64,000 nt of DNA from Stercorarius parasiticus (taxonomy: Eukaryota > Chordata > Aves > Charadriiformes > Stercorariidae). The first letter of the stretch is position 1. The number at the start of each line of letters is the position of its first letter. Below are positions 1 to 12,660 of the stretch, in pieces. The stretch lies in assembly GCA_013396915.1 (NCBI GenBank), contig VWZL01002012.1, positions 310,001 to 374,000 of the forward strand, read 5' to 3'. A program made the translations under genes and the position numbers. The notes below the pieces were generated by a model. That model did no database searches. It was not told where the DNA came from and saw nothing but the letters and a program-made list of their open reading frames with translations.

Positions 1-1130
1 GCCACCGTGGTTCAGAGGTCTGCATCTCAAAGAACCTTTGGTTCATTTTGGGTCTATCTGGAGTGGAGAAAGTCTGGGCAGCTGGAGTCATTCCAAAGCA
101 GTTCATCAATCCGTAATGTTTTCAAGAAAGTTTTATTTTGCCGCTGTGTCTACTAAAGAGTTTAAGGCTGCCCTGGCAGAGGATCAAAACCTGTTATTTG
201 GTACTATACTGACTTCATAAGGGTTTGCAGCATGGACTCAATTAAGTCTAAAAAATCAGGAAGGTGTGTCTTTCTGGTCTTTACATTAAATGCATACTGT
301 ATCTCCAGTATTCTGGAGTTGAACATATGCCATGTTTTGAAGCCAGTATATTTGAAGGCCCACAAAAAAATATACTATGCTACATATCATATATCTCCTG
401 GAAACAACCTAAGTTAATTATATCTTCTCCTGCCATGAGAGATGCTAGTAAGTACTTCCAGTAAAAGAGCATATAAAGGTGAATCCTAAAAGCAAGGGCA
501 AAGAATTGTAGAATATTATTATTTATCATTGACTAACATTGCAAAACTCTCCGTCTTCATTTCATTGGAACCCTGGCTGAGTGTTGAAAGACATAATAAA
601 AACAATCAGTATATTCTCATTTTTCTGTGTGAAAAGATGAAGTCATGGCATATGGTCAGCTCACCAGTGCTGTTAATAATAAACCACAGATAATTAAGCA
701 CTGATTTATTCCTCTACGTAAGTGAAACAAATTGCTTTAACGGCTTTTGCTGAGGACCATCTAGTCAGATGGATTATGTATAGGAAGTTCAAACTAAAAA
801 TTATTAGAGATCATATTTCAGTGTGGTGGAGGTTTATGGTAGAAACAATTAGAAACCTAACAGAATGTGTCCTGTATTCTCTTTGATGGAAAATCAGATA
901 TTAATCTGGGGAAAAGTCTAATTCTCAACACAGCTGCTCCCCTTGCTCTGGTGCACCAGATTTAAGCTGGATAAAAATGGAAACATGTTTAAAAAATTGA
1001 TCATAGCTTATAATAGCAATAATCACCTTGAAATTGGTTGTTACTACAGTTAATGAACAGAGTATTAGAGCATAAAATGCCCTCAGATTCCCTCAGGCTA
1101 TTAACTAACAAGCTGGTTGTTAACTGCTGG
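1..1130. other. Intergenic or intronic sequence, no gene seen
   Basis: AT-rich unique sequence with only short open frames and no recognisable repeat. The part from about 480 to 1,110 has several homeodomain-type words, for example GATAATTAAG near 690, and could be weakly regulatory. I see no exon with paired splice sites. Confidence 0.5.
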
Positions 1131-1202
1131 TCAGATAGTATCTTTATTTGGTGACTGACTGTCTTTCAAAGACATGGAGCAGATCCTGGGAAGCTGTGGA
1201 TT

Positions 1203-1221
1203 GGGGTGGGGTGGGATGGGG
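1203..1221 (+). other. G-quadruplex-capable G-run cluster
   Basis: Four runs of three or four G are separated by one- or two-base loops (GGGGTGGGGTGGGATGGGG). This fits the standard intramolecular G-quadruplex pattern on the plus strand. No gene or promoter is seen next to it, so any role is unknown. Confidence 0.6.
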
Positions 1222-1397
1222 TGCTTGCTCGGGGTAGTGGCAGGAATAGAGGGGACCTTGCACAGATTATCTCCATTGCGAGACTCCCCTTTCCCCACAT
1301 CTGCAGTCCAGTTCCTCCAGAGCATCTTTATCCGTGCGTGTGAAAGCCATGCTGTGAGCTCCCACCAGGGTTTGCCCAGGGAAGGTTTTTCCCCCAG

Positions 1398-1988
1398 ATG
1401 AGGCAGGGCAGCCTGTGGTGGGGTGCTGGGGGGGTCCCATGCAGGCAGCCGCTGGGGCTCTTTCAAGCACAGGCTTGGGATGGAGAGAACTCTTCCCTTT
1501 TCAGAAATGTATCCTGGCATATTTTCACTCTCACTGATAGCAGTACTGTATTGTGGCAACAGAAAGGATGGTACAAATTTAAATCCCAAAATAGGATGAG
1601 AAAAGGGAATGAATCCCAAGCTTTGCCCCTAAGCACATTCAGCAATGGGTGCACTCTGTACACAAAAGCAAGTTCCAGCTTTTTAAATGTTTTACTGCCT
1701 CTGTGGTTGTATTTGTTTTGTCCATTTTGCTTTTTGGTTTTGCTGGTCAAATGCCTTTCTACACTTGGAGGAAAGGCTCTGCATTCATGTACTAGCAGGA
1801 TATTTGGTAAACTGGCTTGTGCACTGAGCTGCGCCTTCCTTCAAAGGCTGCAGATCTCTGAACTGAAATCCTCGCTCAGTCTTGTGATACCAGACTACCA
1901 CCAGCTTTCTTGCTCTGACTCTGACAGTTTTTTGTTAAAAATACCATTGGACACACACTCCACGTTCTCCAGGAGGCCACCAGATTAA
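1398..1988 (+). other. Longest open frame in the window, probably not coding
   Basis: This frame of about 196 codons is the longest in the window. A 162-codon frame runs through the overlapping DNA on the other strand (1,131-1,619), which suggests a chance shortage of stop codons. The translation has no recognisable domain, although its middle includes a hydrophobic stretch rich in Leu, Phe and Cys. I see no plausible promoter, acceptor or donor arrangement, and I do not call it a gene. Confidence 0.15.
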
Positions 1989-1989
1989 A

Positions 1990-3170
1990 TAACATTATTT
2001 CAGATGGGGAAATTGCATGTATCAGAGAGCCTCACCTTGCAGAGGGGGGCCTTCACTGTTTGGATGTCTCCTGTTTGAGCTCAGCCAGGTCATGACACGA
2101 TGCTTGTGAGTCTGGTCTTTGAGTTAGAAACTTTGTAGGAAGATGTATGGCTGAAAGAAAGGTAGGAATTGGTTCAGTTTATCATACTGAGTTTTGCGTA
2201 ATCTATGTTTCTTTTGTGCGTTGGTCACCTAGTTCCTTACAAAATCCTATCTGATGTGGTGATACTGCTTTAGTTTGGATGTTTGTTGCTTTCTGAGCTG
2301 TGAAGTAGTAAGGGGCTAATAAAATGATATCACTGGAATTGCCTTTGCTAACCTAAAGATTCAGTTTTGCCTACTGGGGTTTGCTGGTGTTCATAAATTT
2401 ATGGTTTACTAGTCAAAGCTTTGGTATCTTTGGAAAACTTAATGTCACAGGGCATTTATGACTAACCTGGTGTCTTGATCCCAGGAGTCTGAAGTAATAG
2501 GAGCAAATTTCACTACTACACGTGTTATATTTGGGTATTTTTTTTCAACACTGTTGGGGCCCTTGTTCCTAGAGAAATAGCTCTTTACCAGAACTAGTTG
2601 AAATTTGTGGCAGCAAATTTTTTCCCGTGACGTGTGATGTGTCCTCGACATTAAAAATGCATATGGAAAAAAGTGGGTGATTTTGATTAAATTTCTGAGT
2701 ATTTGATGGGAAAGGTTAAAACAAAACATTTTTTCTTGACTAATACCTGGCTTATAGCACTAGAGAGGTTTGTTGTGCAGACCACCACAAGCTTTTTATG
2801 GGGCTTAAAAGCAGTTTATATCATGCTACAACTTCAAATATAATTATGCTAGCTCAGAAAACGCTTCGCAGACATAAAACTCCATGTGTCAGCCTCTAGT
2901 TTCGATGTCTTAGGTGCAAGAAGGACAGGCTGCTTCAGCAGGGCGGTTCAACCCCACGCTCTGAAAGCTGACTCATTTCCAGCTTGCAAATACTCCGTGG
3001 TCTGCTGTGACCTTTTAAACTCTCCTAATCAAATTGAAGAGAGGCAACTTGCTGAATATAATCTCTGTAGAGTGGAAGACTTAAAATAGCATTTTCTTTC
3101 TTTGTTTTTACAAGATTCTGGCATAAGTTATTGTAGCTTAATGTTCCATGGTGGTGTCAACCACTCTTTT
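1990..3170. other. Unique sequence, no gene seen
   Basis: Short frames are present on both strands and none has recognisable protein features. No repeat family or structured RNA is evident. Confidence 0.5.
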
Positions 3171-3179
3171 CTCCTCCTT

Positions 3180-3615
3180 CATGGGCCATGCTCTCCTACA
3201 GGATCTGGCAGTTCACCTGGGGCTGTGGGCCAGGCTCTGACAGAGATGGAAGACTGGTACCCATGGCTTGGTGGAACCGTGGGGTTGCGCAGCTTGGCCA
3301 GTGGAGTTGTGGGGCTTGGCCCCACAGCCCCCAGTTTGGGGAAAGCTATGGCACAGGCTGCTGCAGCAAGGTAGGGAGCTGTGAGTGGGGCAGGGACCAG
3401 GCAGTAACTGCCCCACCAGGGTGCAGTCCCACAGCAGTCCCCAAGCTGGACCATGAGGCAGCAGTGAGGGCCCAGCAGACACTGGCTACAGACAGATGGG
3501 GCACAATGAAGAGGCAGGGCCAGGGTGAGATGCAGTCAGTCCATCCATTAGGGCAGGGGCAAAGTGGTTGGGAGTCCCAGGTGAGGCCCAGTGGGGCAAT
3601 TAAGGCTCATTAGTG
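3180..3615. other. GC-rich block, open on both strands
   Basis: This block is clearly richer in G and C than its surroundings but has few CpG dinucleotides, so it is not a CpG island. It reads open for 89 to 141 codons in two frames on each strand, which is expected when AT-rich stop codons are scarce. Words such as GGGGCT, GGCCCCA and CCCCACAG recur, and 3,308-3,326 is an inverted repeat (TGTGGGGC, three bases, GCCCCACA). It may be a decayed minisatellite or an unidentified repeat. No protein family is recognised. Confidence 0.4.
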
Positions 3616-6600
3616 GCCTCAGGAGCTTGACAGCATGATGTAGGTTTTCCTTGTCATCACTCTCTTGGAGGAGTTTCATTTGTATAAAAAGAGATCTGCT
3701 TTTCTAAAGAGAAAGACTTTTGTGGGTGTACTGAAGATAGGCATGTAGGAGAGTCTGTTTCTAGGCCCTGCTCTAGGGAATATTTATATTTTGATGTTGT
3801 AATATTGTCATTAATAGTATCATTTGAGTAAACTGAGAACAATGTTTCTACTTGTAGGTGTTTTGCATCATACATCACACATACATCATGCATGTGGAGA
3901 AGAAGCGAGGGATGGACTGTGAACTCCATGGGTGAAAGTGGGATGGTGACCCTCCACCTTCTCTCCAGGTGTCCTCCCTGGGCTGCAAAATAAGTGGTGA
4001 GTCTCTGTCTTCTTTATATCTGACTTTCATTTTATCAGTGGAAACGTCTGTGTCAAGTGAAATGGTGTGGGTTTTTTTGAAGTCTGGGTTTTGTTGGCTC
4101 AGTGAGATAAAAATTAAACCCATTCAAATTCAGTTCAGCTTGAGCTGAAGCGTTTTTTCTTTTTTTCTCTTAGTTTTCATTCAGCAGCCAAATTGAAAAT
4201 AAATTATTCACACAGTGCTACCTGACAGTTTGTTGGAGGAATAGTCTTCTGAAAAATGTAGAAGCTTGTTTTGTAAAAGATCTGTGGATTGCTCTATGGA
4301 AGACAAAATGCTTCATCCAGAATTGAATGAAAACGGTAGAAGGATTGCAGTAACTTAACAGGTTTTATCCCAAATCCTGTAACGTTTTCTCTGTAGGTGC
4401 AACTACTCATGCTACCTAATGAGCTCACTTTGCTGATCTTAATGCTCAGACTCAAATGCCATTGCAAGTATAATGATGTTGTTAAAATGTAAACAGGATT
4501 TTCTGTTTCTGTATTATAAACTGCCTGAAACTTTTCAACTAAATGGGTTATTCAGTTTCTACTATGTTGTGCTTGAGGTGCTGTAATTTGCTGTTATAGG
4601 AAATCAAGTGTGTTCTACTTATCACAATTCAGTTGTGGGGACAGAGCAAGGCTTTTTGGGTTTTGGTTTGTTTTTCTGTTTATTTAAAACCATGGTTGTT
4701 AATATTGAACAAAACTATTGTAGTTAAAACTCTTTAGGAGAACTATGTCCAGCAGCCAAAGTGCAGAAAACAGCTCTCCTCTGATTAGGGATACTTACAA
4801 ACTTGCATCAAAACCAAAGTGGAAGCCTAGGCCAGCTGATCTTTCCCATGATTGTATTTTGATCCAGACAACAAAACAAGAGTACGAAGCAGCTACAGAA
4901 GAAGGCACATATGGAAAAACTACTTTCAGGGTTGAATTTATTTTCAGTTTTAATTTTGAGTAAGAACTCCCTTTGGTAATACCCGTATTTCAGTAGGGCT
5001 GTAACCAAAGTATACTTCGGTGTTAACAAGGCTAGTGGATCTTGCCTCCAACTAGCCTGCAGATAAACTTGATTTTGGTAGAGCACCCCAACCTTTAAGG
5101 TAAGTACCGTAGAGGAATTTTTCCAGTGGTGTTGAAAACTGAAGAAATACCTTTATTTCTCCTGACTCTTTTACTATAACTGTTAAGAAGATTATTTGCA
5201 ATGTAGCACTTGTTACATCTTCTCATCCCCACAAGTGTAGTGAACTGGCATTGTACTACTGAGCTCCGTTTCCTCTACTAAAGGTCTGCAAGGAGGTATT
5301 TTCCTGAAAAGTTACTGAAACCTGGAGAGAGAAAAACCCCAAGCTCAGCAACTGTGTTTACTGATTTGCTTCAGCACTGTAAAGGTGTTGCCCTTAGCCA
5401 CTTTATTAAGGAAGCAGCTTTCTGGGAAGAACTGGTAGCATAAGAAATGACATCATGGGCCAGAAAGGAAATTTAGGAATTGGAGCAGAGACACCAGGGG
5501 CAGCAGCTGGAGGTATGAAGATAGGAAAGCTGGGAGAAGTTTGAGTTTCTCTAAGCTGCGCAGAGTAGAACTGACAGAAAGAGACAAAAAAAGCAGCTTA
5601 ATATAGACATTATTTCTGGAAACGTAGTTTTCCCCATGAAGTTTAAAACTTTCTTGATTCTGTGTGAAATGTATCTTAGCTGGAGTGGAAGAATGGTAGG
5701 CTGGGGCCAGATTTTTTCTGAATCTCTGAAGGAATGCTTGTGGTGAGGTTTTTAGAGCTCAGTTAGGTAACAAAATAAGGATGAGACTTCCAAAAGAAGG
5801 AGAATAGACTTTTACGTGAACTTCAGCATGCAATAAGCTTGCTTTAGCAAAACAGAGGTGACAAGCAGTTGTTAGTTCCTTCTTTGACCTTCACTGCAAT
5901 AGTTTTTTATTCTGGGTAAGACAAAAGCCTAATTCCCCCATCAGCTCTGTTTTGGGAAAACACGAAATTGAATGAAATCCCAGTGTTGAGTCTTATTACA
6001 GTTTTGCTGTTCAAGAACCCTGATGTTAGCAATGCTCTTTTCAAGCTGCTCTGGGAGTATTTTTCTTCCCCAATCACTTTCTTCTTTTTCTTGAGTCTGT
6101 TTCCAGCTGAGCTTCATTGTGTTTTCACTGGAGTTTTTGGCCGAGTACCACTCATACTTACCCAGCCCTCACAGTAGCAGAATTTAGTTAACTCCCGCTT
6201 CTTGTGTTGTCCATTGTACGGTATGTGGCTTATCCGTATATTCTCTTAAGAGACCTACCTGTGTGTGCATCTGTCTGTTCGTACAAGCAGTGTGTCATAA
6301 CTCAGTATGTACCGCTGAGTGGTTGTAGTTGATGGTAGCAAAAGCAAACCAGTTGTGTGTTTTTATGTGTGTAAGTACAGACTTTATTAAAGCTAGCTGC
6401 TTTAGAAAAACTGCAGATTCGTATTATATTAAACTCTTACAGTAACTGGTCTCCTGGAACAGCACATTTGTTCCTGTAATGGGGTTTAGATTTGAACTTT
6501 ATATTAAAGTTCTGCTTGTAAATAGTTAATAAAAAGTTAATAATTAAGAAGTGCTACAGGTATAAACAGCTTGGCCTGAAATATAGGTTCTGCACAGATC

Positions 6601-6775
6601 TCGAAGGACTAAGTAAGTGTTTGTTTAGATACACTTCACACTTGGATAGCTTACCTTTGTGTTTTGGAGTACTCACCTCTCTTCCTCCACCTTTCACCCC
6701 TCTTGACAAAACTGCCATGTTATTATAGTGCCATAACGGAAGAATTGATCCAGGTGGACAACAGAAATGGAAAAG
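3616..6775. other. Unique sequence, no gene seen
   Basis: Several 60-90 codon frames occur here. The most protein-like is a hydrophilic 72-codon frame at 4,745-4,963, but a 92-codon frame overlaps it on the other strand. No splice pair, domain or repeat family is recognised. Confidence 0.45.
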
Positions 6776-6778
6776 ATC

Positions 6779-6792
6779 TTTTTTTTTTTTTT
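6779..6792. repeat. Poly-T tract
   Basis: A run of 14 T, with further T-rich sequence about 20 bases downstream. It is a simple low-complexity tract with no poly-A-tailed element recognised beside it. Confidence 0.8.
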
Positions 6793-8795
6793 AAATTCAG
6801 TTATATATTTTTTTTCTTCTGTTAGTTGTATTATCAAGCAATACTAAACTCTGCACTTAACTAATCTGAACTTTCTCACCCGATTTTTGCATCTCTCTAA
6901 TAATGCAACATAACATTTCCTGTGGTTAAAAACCTGCTTGAATCTTATCCATGTCGTACATGTTGTAACGGTTAAACACCTTTATGGAGATTGACTTTTT
7001 TGGGGTCATTAAGAGAGGAAACGTTCTTATCAGATCTGCTTGCTGAGGTGTGCTGTTTCCCTGTGTAGTGTTGCTGCTCCGTGGATTTGGATGGGGGGAG
7101 AGCCAGGTAAGAAGTCACAAGCAGCTGCCTTGTGTGATGTACCTGTACCCTGTCTGGCCCAGGACTGGACGTCGAGACCAGCAAATGCTGGTATAGCTCG
7201 TGCAGTTGGTGTAATTATGTATTTGGCTGACAAGTGGGCAAGTTTTGCTACTCCATCAGATGGTAATTGTCTTCAATCTCCATGTTTTAAAGTCTTAACT
7301 AATGATCCCTAAGATGGACTTCTCCCCAACCTCATTAACTAATTAAACAATTCAAAATAAAGAGTTATTCAGGCTGCAAAATATTGCTGAGAGGGCCTTT
7401 AGTGCAAACATTAGCATTTCCGCAGAATCCATAACCATTAGAAAACAGAAGCATGATGCCCCAGACAGTCCTGTCTTTATCATTTCAATATGCTCTGCTA
7501 TTACACGTTAGCACATCTTATACAGCGTCCCTCCCGAGTGTGCAGGTCTCTGTGCCCCTCCAGACATCACGCGTTGCTGCTTGCGTCTGTTCTTTTCTGT
7601 GTCAAATCCTGCAGTGAGGGGTGTGGAAAAAGCGGCAGCAGCATCATTGACATCTTGCTGCTCTGCTGCAATTTTACCACAACTTGTTTGCAAGTGCGTG
7701 ATGCTTGAGATTTTGAAAGGGATTTATTTTGTTGTTGTTTTGTTTTTTTTTCTGTTTTTCCTCTGCTGGCAGGAAGAGCAGGATAATACTTTAACTGAAT
7801 AAGAATACTGTGTACTTCTGTCTCCGAGTGTGCCTTGCAAAACAGCTTGTTGTCAGACACTGAAAAGCTACTAGAGGGGGAAGGTGAGGACATGAGAACA
7901 TGAATAGAATATCATTATTTCAGGAGGGCAGAGAAAATTTGAGGGGGGAAAAAAACATATTTGTATGTTGGTCGTCCAATAGAGCATGTTATGTTGCACA
8001 TCCTTTTCCTAGACTCTGCTAAATATCTGAAAACAGCGAGAACATGGTTGGAGATACTAATGGTACACAGTATTTTGACAGTGATGTAGGGAGTTACTGA
8101 TTCAGATCTTTCAGAAGGACTAAATGCAAAGGGAAGTTAACACACAAATGCTGTGGTTTTCATCCTCCCTGGAGCTGGCAACAGCTCTCCAGTAATTTTT
8201 TCAGTTGGTGCCAGACACCACTTAAGAATAATCTTGAGTGATTTAGATGAGTTTGGAGCAGGTAAAACCAAAGTTTGAATTATCAGTATGGACAGATATA
8301 CATGGAGAGGATGAGCTGAGTTGCAAAACACTGAATTGTGGGGGTTGTCTGTCACAATTTGCTTTGCTCAGACTGACCCTGTCTTTGGAAAAGTAGCACC
8401 ATCCAGCATCCCTGTGGAACACAACAAATTTAAGGCAACTTCCAAGAAAAAGTGGTCACTTAAAGCACCAAAGCAATGGTCTTAAGCATAGGAGGTGTTC
8501 CACACTTTGCAGTAGCGTCTGTGGATCTGCACCTAATCTTGGTGAGGGCAGCTCAAAGCCATGGGCCAGCCCTGCTCCCCATCAAGCAAGAAAGAAACGG
8601 ATCCTGATTTGATCAGTGGAGCGAGGGAAGGAGAATTAGTCTGCCCCAGCCCCCTGCCAACACAGATCTGTGCTCATGCTCTGCCTGTGCCTTGTCCTTT
8701 CCAGCACGTGTACCTGAGACTGCCTGCAAAAGTTGCAGCCCTACCTGTGCTGCAGCCCTGGTCGTGTTAGTTTTCCTACTTTTTGTTTTAACACA
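6793..8795. other. Unique sequence, no gene seen
   Basis: Frames at 7,040-7,312 (plus) and 7,567-7,893 (minus) overlap other frames on the opposite strand and show no known domain. A T-rich stretch lies near 7,725-7,760. Nothing else can be supported. Confidence 0.45.
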
Positions 8796-8799
8796 ACTT

Positions 8800-9250
8800 G
8801 GTTGAGAAATTTTTATTTATTTATCTTGAAGCTGTAGAGCTGAAATCATAAGCTTTAAACAAAAGGTCACTTTTTATTTATGTGCGCTTTACGAGCATGC
8901 TGTTATAGGATGTAATAGCTCTTTGGATGTTAACTTTTTATTTATGCGTAGCTTTGATGTAGCCATATGCAAAACATTGAAAACGCAGTTGGAGAAACAG
9001 AAAGGGCGAGTGAAAAATAGCCGTAAGCTTGAGCTAGGCTCTCAGTTTTATAAAATGCGGTTTTAATGAATGGCAACTGTTGTAGGTTGTCTCCCTGTTG
9101 AAGTGTCTCTAGAGAAATGGTGAACAAAATGAGCGCACCCAAATGCACTACCATTCCTATAATTCTGTGATCATAACTATTTTTCATGAAAGTGTGCCTT
9201 AACATGACAAACTGCTTTTTAGGAGGGAAAGTGGATTTAGGGTGCATTTT
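8800..9250. promoter_or_regulatory. Candidate conserved regulatory element
   Basis: This repeat-free, AT-rich segment has three occurrences of TTTTTATTTAT (near 8,810, 8,872 and 8,936). It also has a POU-like ATATGCAAA at 8,965-8,973 and retains isolated CpGs in AT-rich context, such as TTTATGCGTAG. These are typical of developmental enhancers in vertebrate gene deserts. The call is an inference from word content; no alignment was available. Confidence 0.3.
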
Positions 9251-10383
9251 CAGTATGTTTCACTGGTGTTCATCGCCATCTCTTTTTCATTGCAAATCTA
9301 CATGAAGTACTAAGCAGGGTTTGGACTGTTCAGTGCCACAAAGTGATCATAACTAAGAAAAGACTGATCATACTAAATCAGACACAAAGGTTCACGTAAT
9401 CATGCATTCAGTGTCAGACATTGGCAGATAACTATGAAGGAATACAAGAAGCAAGCATAAATCAGGAGGTGCTCATCCCACAAAGTCAAGTAAGCAGAAT
9501 AATTCACAACTTTGTTTTGAGCAAATATATCTTTTTTTTTTTTTTTTTAAAATAAGTATTATTTTCAGAGGGAGATACTAAGAAGTATGTTGAGGGCAGC
9601 TCTATATACGTTCAGATCACAAAAGCTATTGTATTGCCAGAGTTGGCTCCAGAGCCGGGGTCATATTTTTAGTGATGTAAATCATAGTGGTTCCACTGGC
9701 TGGAGAAAACTATATTGATCTGTTTGGGTCAAGGATGTAGCCTGTAACTTTTATGCCATTAAATCTTATCTAAGTTTTCTGTTACTCCTTGGTGGATTTA
9801 ATGGTGATGTTTTCATAATTACACAGATCCTTAGGGTGAGCTTCCATCTGATAAGCATTTTTAATTGGTTTTGAACTCTGTATTCCCCTGTAGCCTTTCT
9901 CATGGGGCAGTAAAGTCCATACTTACTAATAAACAATTGAGTCACTCAGAGGGGACACAAACACTCTCAAATACATTATTCTTTCATATTGGTCTTTGAA
10001 CTCTGTCTCAACTTCTTGACTGTACTCATCGTAAAGACTGTGTGTGCTTAGTGCAACCTGTTTGTTGCCTTGCAGTCTGTACCCTGATCTTGGCAATATG
10101 ATGGGGAGAGTTTCCGTCTTCCAGACTGTCAGATCATTTCATCATGGGGTTCATAGTGTTGCCCCCTTCACCCCCCAGCCACAGACTGTCAAGCAGAACT
10201 CATTTCCATCAACAGAGAGCTCAGCAAAATCAGGGGCCATCAAAATTAGTGGTGGAAGAGGCTTACTGAAAACCATCTTTTCTTTTCCTTGCAGATGGGG
10301 GACTGTACCATACTGTAATTTTTTTTTCATCCTTTGTCTAGGTAGTTTCAGAAAGACTCAATCAATAGGGCTCAACTGCTTCC
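9251..10383. other. Unique sequence with poly-T tract
   Basis: The only distinct feature is a 17-base T run at 9,532-9,548. No gene, structured RNA or recognisable repeat is seen. Confidence 0.5.
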
Positions 10384-10545
10384 CTTAGGAGATTATTCCA
10401 CAGCCTAATATACCCACTTTTGTTAAATGTTTCCAGATAGCCATCTCTTCCCTGCCACCCCTGTGCTCAGTTTCATCCCATCACTTCTAGTTAGTTATAC
10501 TTCCTTGAGCCAACTGATACAAAATCTTTCCCATCCACAGGAAAA
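10384..10545 (-). mobile_element. Old CR1-like LINE fragment, reverse orientation
   Basis: The order of words matches the reverse complement of the CR1 segment common in turtles and birds. GGAGATTATTCCACAGCCTA comes first, then a diverged TGTTAAATGTTTCCAGATAG, then TTTCATCCCATCACTTCTAG. The copy is strongly diverged and has no intact reading frame. Assignment to CR1 rather than a related L3-type LINE is from remembered family structure and is not certain. Confidence 0.55.
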
Positions 10546-12660
10546 AACCCTTTTTTCTCTGGGGGAAAGAATCCAAAGTTTGACTTAAGATGAAGTTTCT
10601 CCATTTCCAGTGTCTAAGGAAATTCCTTTCTTTCCCTCCCCTTTCTGGTAAGAGCTGAGAAGTGTTAAGAGCTGGAGGTGCTTCACACAAACACCCTGAA
10701 TAATGTGTCTATTGATTATTATAAGTACTATATTCTACTGTAGCATTAAGAAGTTACAGAATAGTGATGAGTACAGCCTGGAGGGTACCGTAATGTTTTG
10801 ACCCTTATCCTTTTGCCTGGTTAAATTCTATTGATGTGAATCCTGCAACAGAAGCCCTTGAACACCAGCTCAATTTCATTGGTCAGTGACTTTTTTTTTT
10901 GAGAGCACTCTACCAAATGCACTTGATTCTCTGAACAAGGTGAATGTGAACTCACTTGTACCTCTTCTTCAACACCCAGGGAGGCTTGTCTTGTGCCAGG
11001 GACAGTGTGCTGTACTGGGGGGGCATTTGTTTTCTGACACAGATACTTCACTCTAAGACTAATGTAGCTGAGTTCTGGCTGAGCACTGAAATGCACCATG
11101 AAAGCAGCTATGATTTCAGACTTGTGCTGTTGCTGGAAGTGACTGGATGCTGTCCTTCTTGTTCACTTTTCTAGGCAGCCACAAATTAATCAAGCTGCTG
11201 CTCTCCCTGAAGTTGAGTGAAGTCTCCTGAGGCAGGAGATGCTCTGTGTGTGTGGCTTATTTTGTTTTAAATCTAGTTACTTGTTTTTTACTTCCATTGC
11301 TGACAAACCTCTATCAGAGAGCATAGATCTATTGATCAAGATATCTTTAGGGAATGCCCCATATATCTGAAATCATGGGGGAAAGTTTTGTGTTGTTTTT
11401 TGGTTTGGTTTGTTGTGTTTTTTTCTCCAGAACTTTTTTGAATTTCAAGCGTACATCAACTACTTTCAATACAACACTGATGTCTGTCTCATTCAAAGCG
11501 AGTTTTTAATTCTACATTCATTAGATTGTTATCTGAGCATCTGGAAAGGAACGGAAATGGGCAAGATACCTTTCAGGCTGTGATTCAGAAAGGTATGGCT
11601 CTGCTGAGTTGTGCTGTGTCTGGCCTTTTTTGTGATGTGTTGCACAGGCACACTTTCCAGCTGAAGATAAAAACAGAATCTCTGTGTACTTACACACCAC
11701 ACACACCCCCCCCCATATCTAAGGATAATGACCACCTATGTGGAGAGCTGCTTTGGGAAAGCAGTAGTGGGATGGAGAACCATAGGGTAGGATTTAGGTA
11801 TGTATAGCTGTTAGGCAAGAAAATGGTATTTTCTTCTTGAATTGCTCAGCATGAGCATTATCCTGAAAGCAGATGTCTAAGGCCCATTGGCATGCAAGCA
11901 AGGCATGGTATACTGGCCAGCGTCGTCTGTCCCCTGCTCATCCTTGATGTCTCCTGTGGTAGCCTTTGATGCCAGCTAGTTTTGCATGGATGTTTGCCAG
12001 CCCTGGTACTCCTAAGGGCTTGCTGCTGGCTTTCTGAGGTGGGGCTGACCAGCAGGTCTCTGCACTCAGATCCCACAAGCTGGGACTAGGCTCTGCAGGT
12101 AACTACCGTTTTCTTGAGCATCTGGCTTCAGCTTCACCTTGCTATAGAGTAGTCTCTGGGATTAGGAAGTTTTGCAGACTCCAGGTGCTGGAAGCTATAA
12201 AGGTTCTGGCTGCTGGAAACGAAGGATTTGGGTATCTTTGAGGTGGTGGAGCAGCTGTGCAATGGCTTTGTGAGCATCAGTGTGGGAATAAATCATATAA
12301 ATGGAGCAGATTAAGTGATCAAGTTTTAGTTGCAACTCCCTGTGAGTAGGTGTTACTCTTTGTCTAACCACTGGTAAGGAATTGCTTCCACCTTTTTGTG
12401 TAGCTCTGCTTTTTGTAGAATGTGATTTGAACCTACCAGCTCAAACCTACTTTACTCAAACTATACTGACAACAGTATCAAGGTCTTTCTTTTGTTCTCA
12501 TCTAGTTTGGCTCTGTTTTCTCCTTTCTGTGCTTCTCCCTTATAATTTAAGAGTCAGTAGAAATGGTCTCCTGGAGGAAGACTCTGTCCTAGAAGATACA
12601 CTTCCTATATTTAATCATCCTTGGAGCTTTTATTTTGCTAAAGGACTAAAGTGACAGCCT
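10546..12660. other. Unique sequence with a CA/C-rich tract
   Basis: A short CA-rich then C-rich run lies at about 11,690-11,716. Frames of 60-93 codons at 11.5-11.8 kb overlap on both strands and are not convincing. The 90-codon frame at 12,382-12,654 has a hydrophobic middle but no recognised family. Confidence 0.45.

Noticed and set aside
1131..1619. 162-codon minus-strand open frame
   Set aside because: It overlaps a longer plus-strand frame, has no known domain and shows no splice or promoter context.
4745..4963. Hydrophilic 72-codon frame that reads rather like a protein
   Set aside because: A 92-codon frame overlaps it on the other strand, and no splice sites or domain are visible.
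10270..10320. TTCCTTGCAG followed by ATGGGGGAC as an exon
   Set aside because: The frame stops after a few codons.
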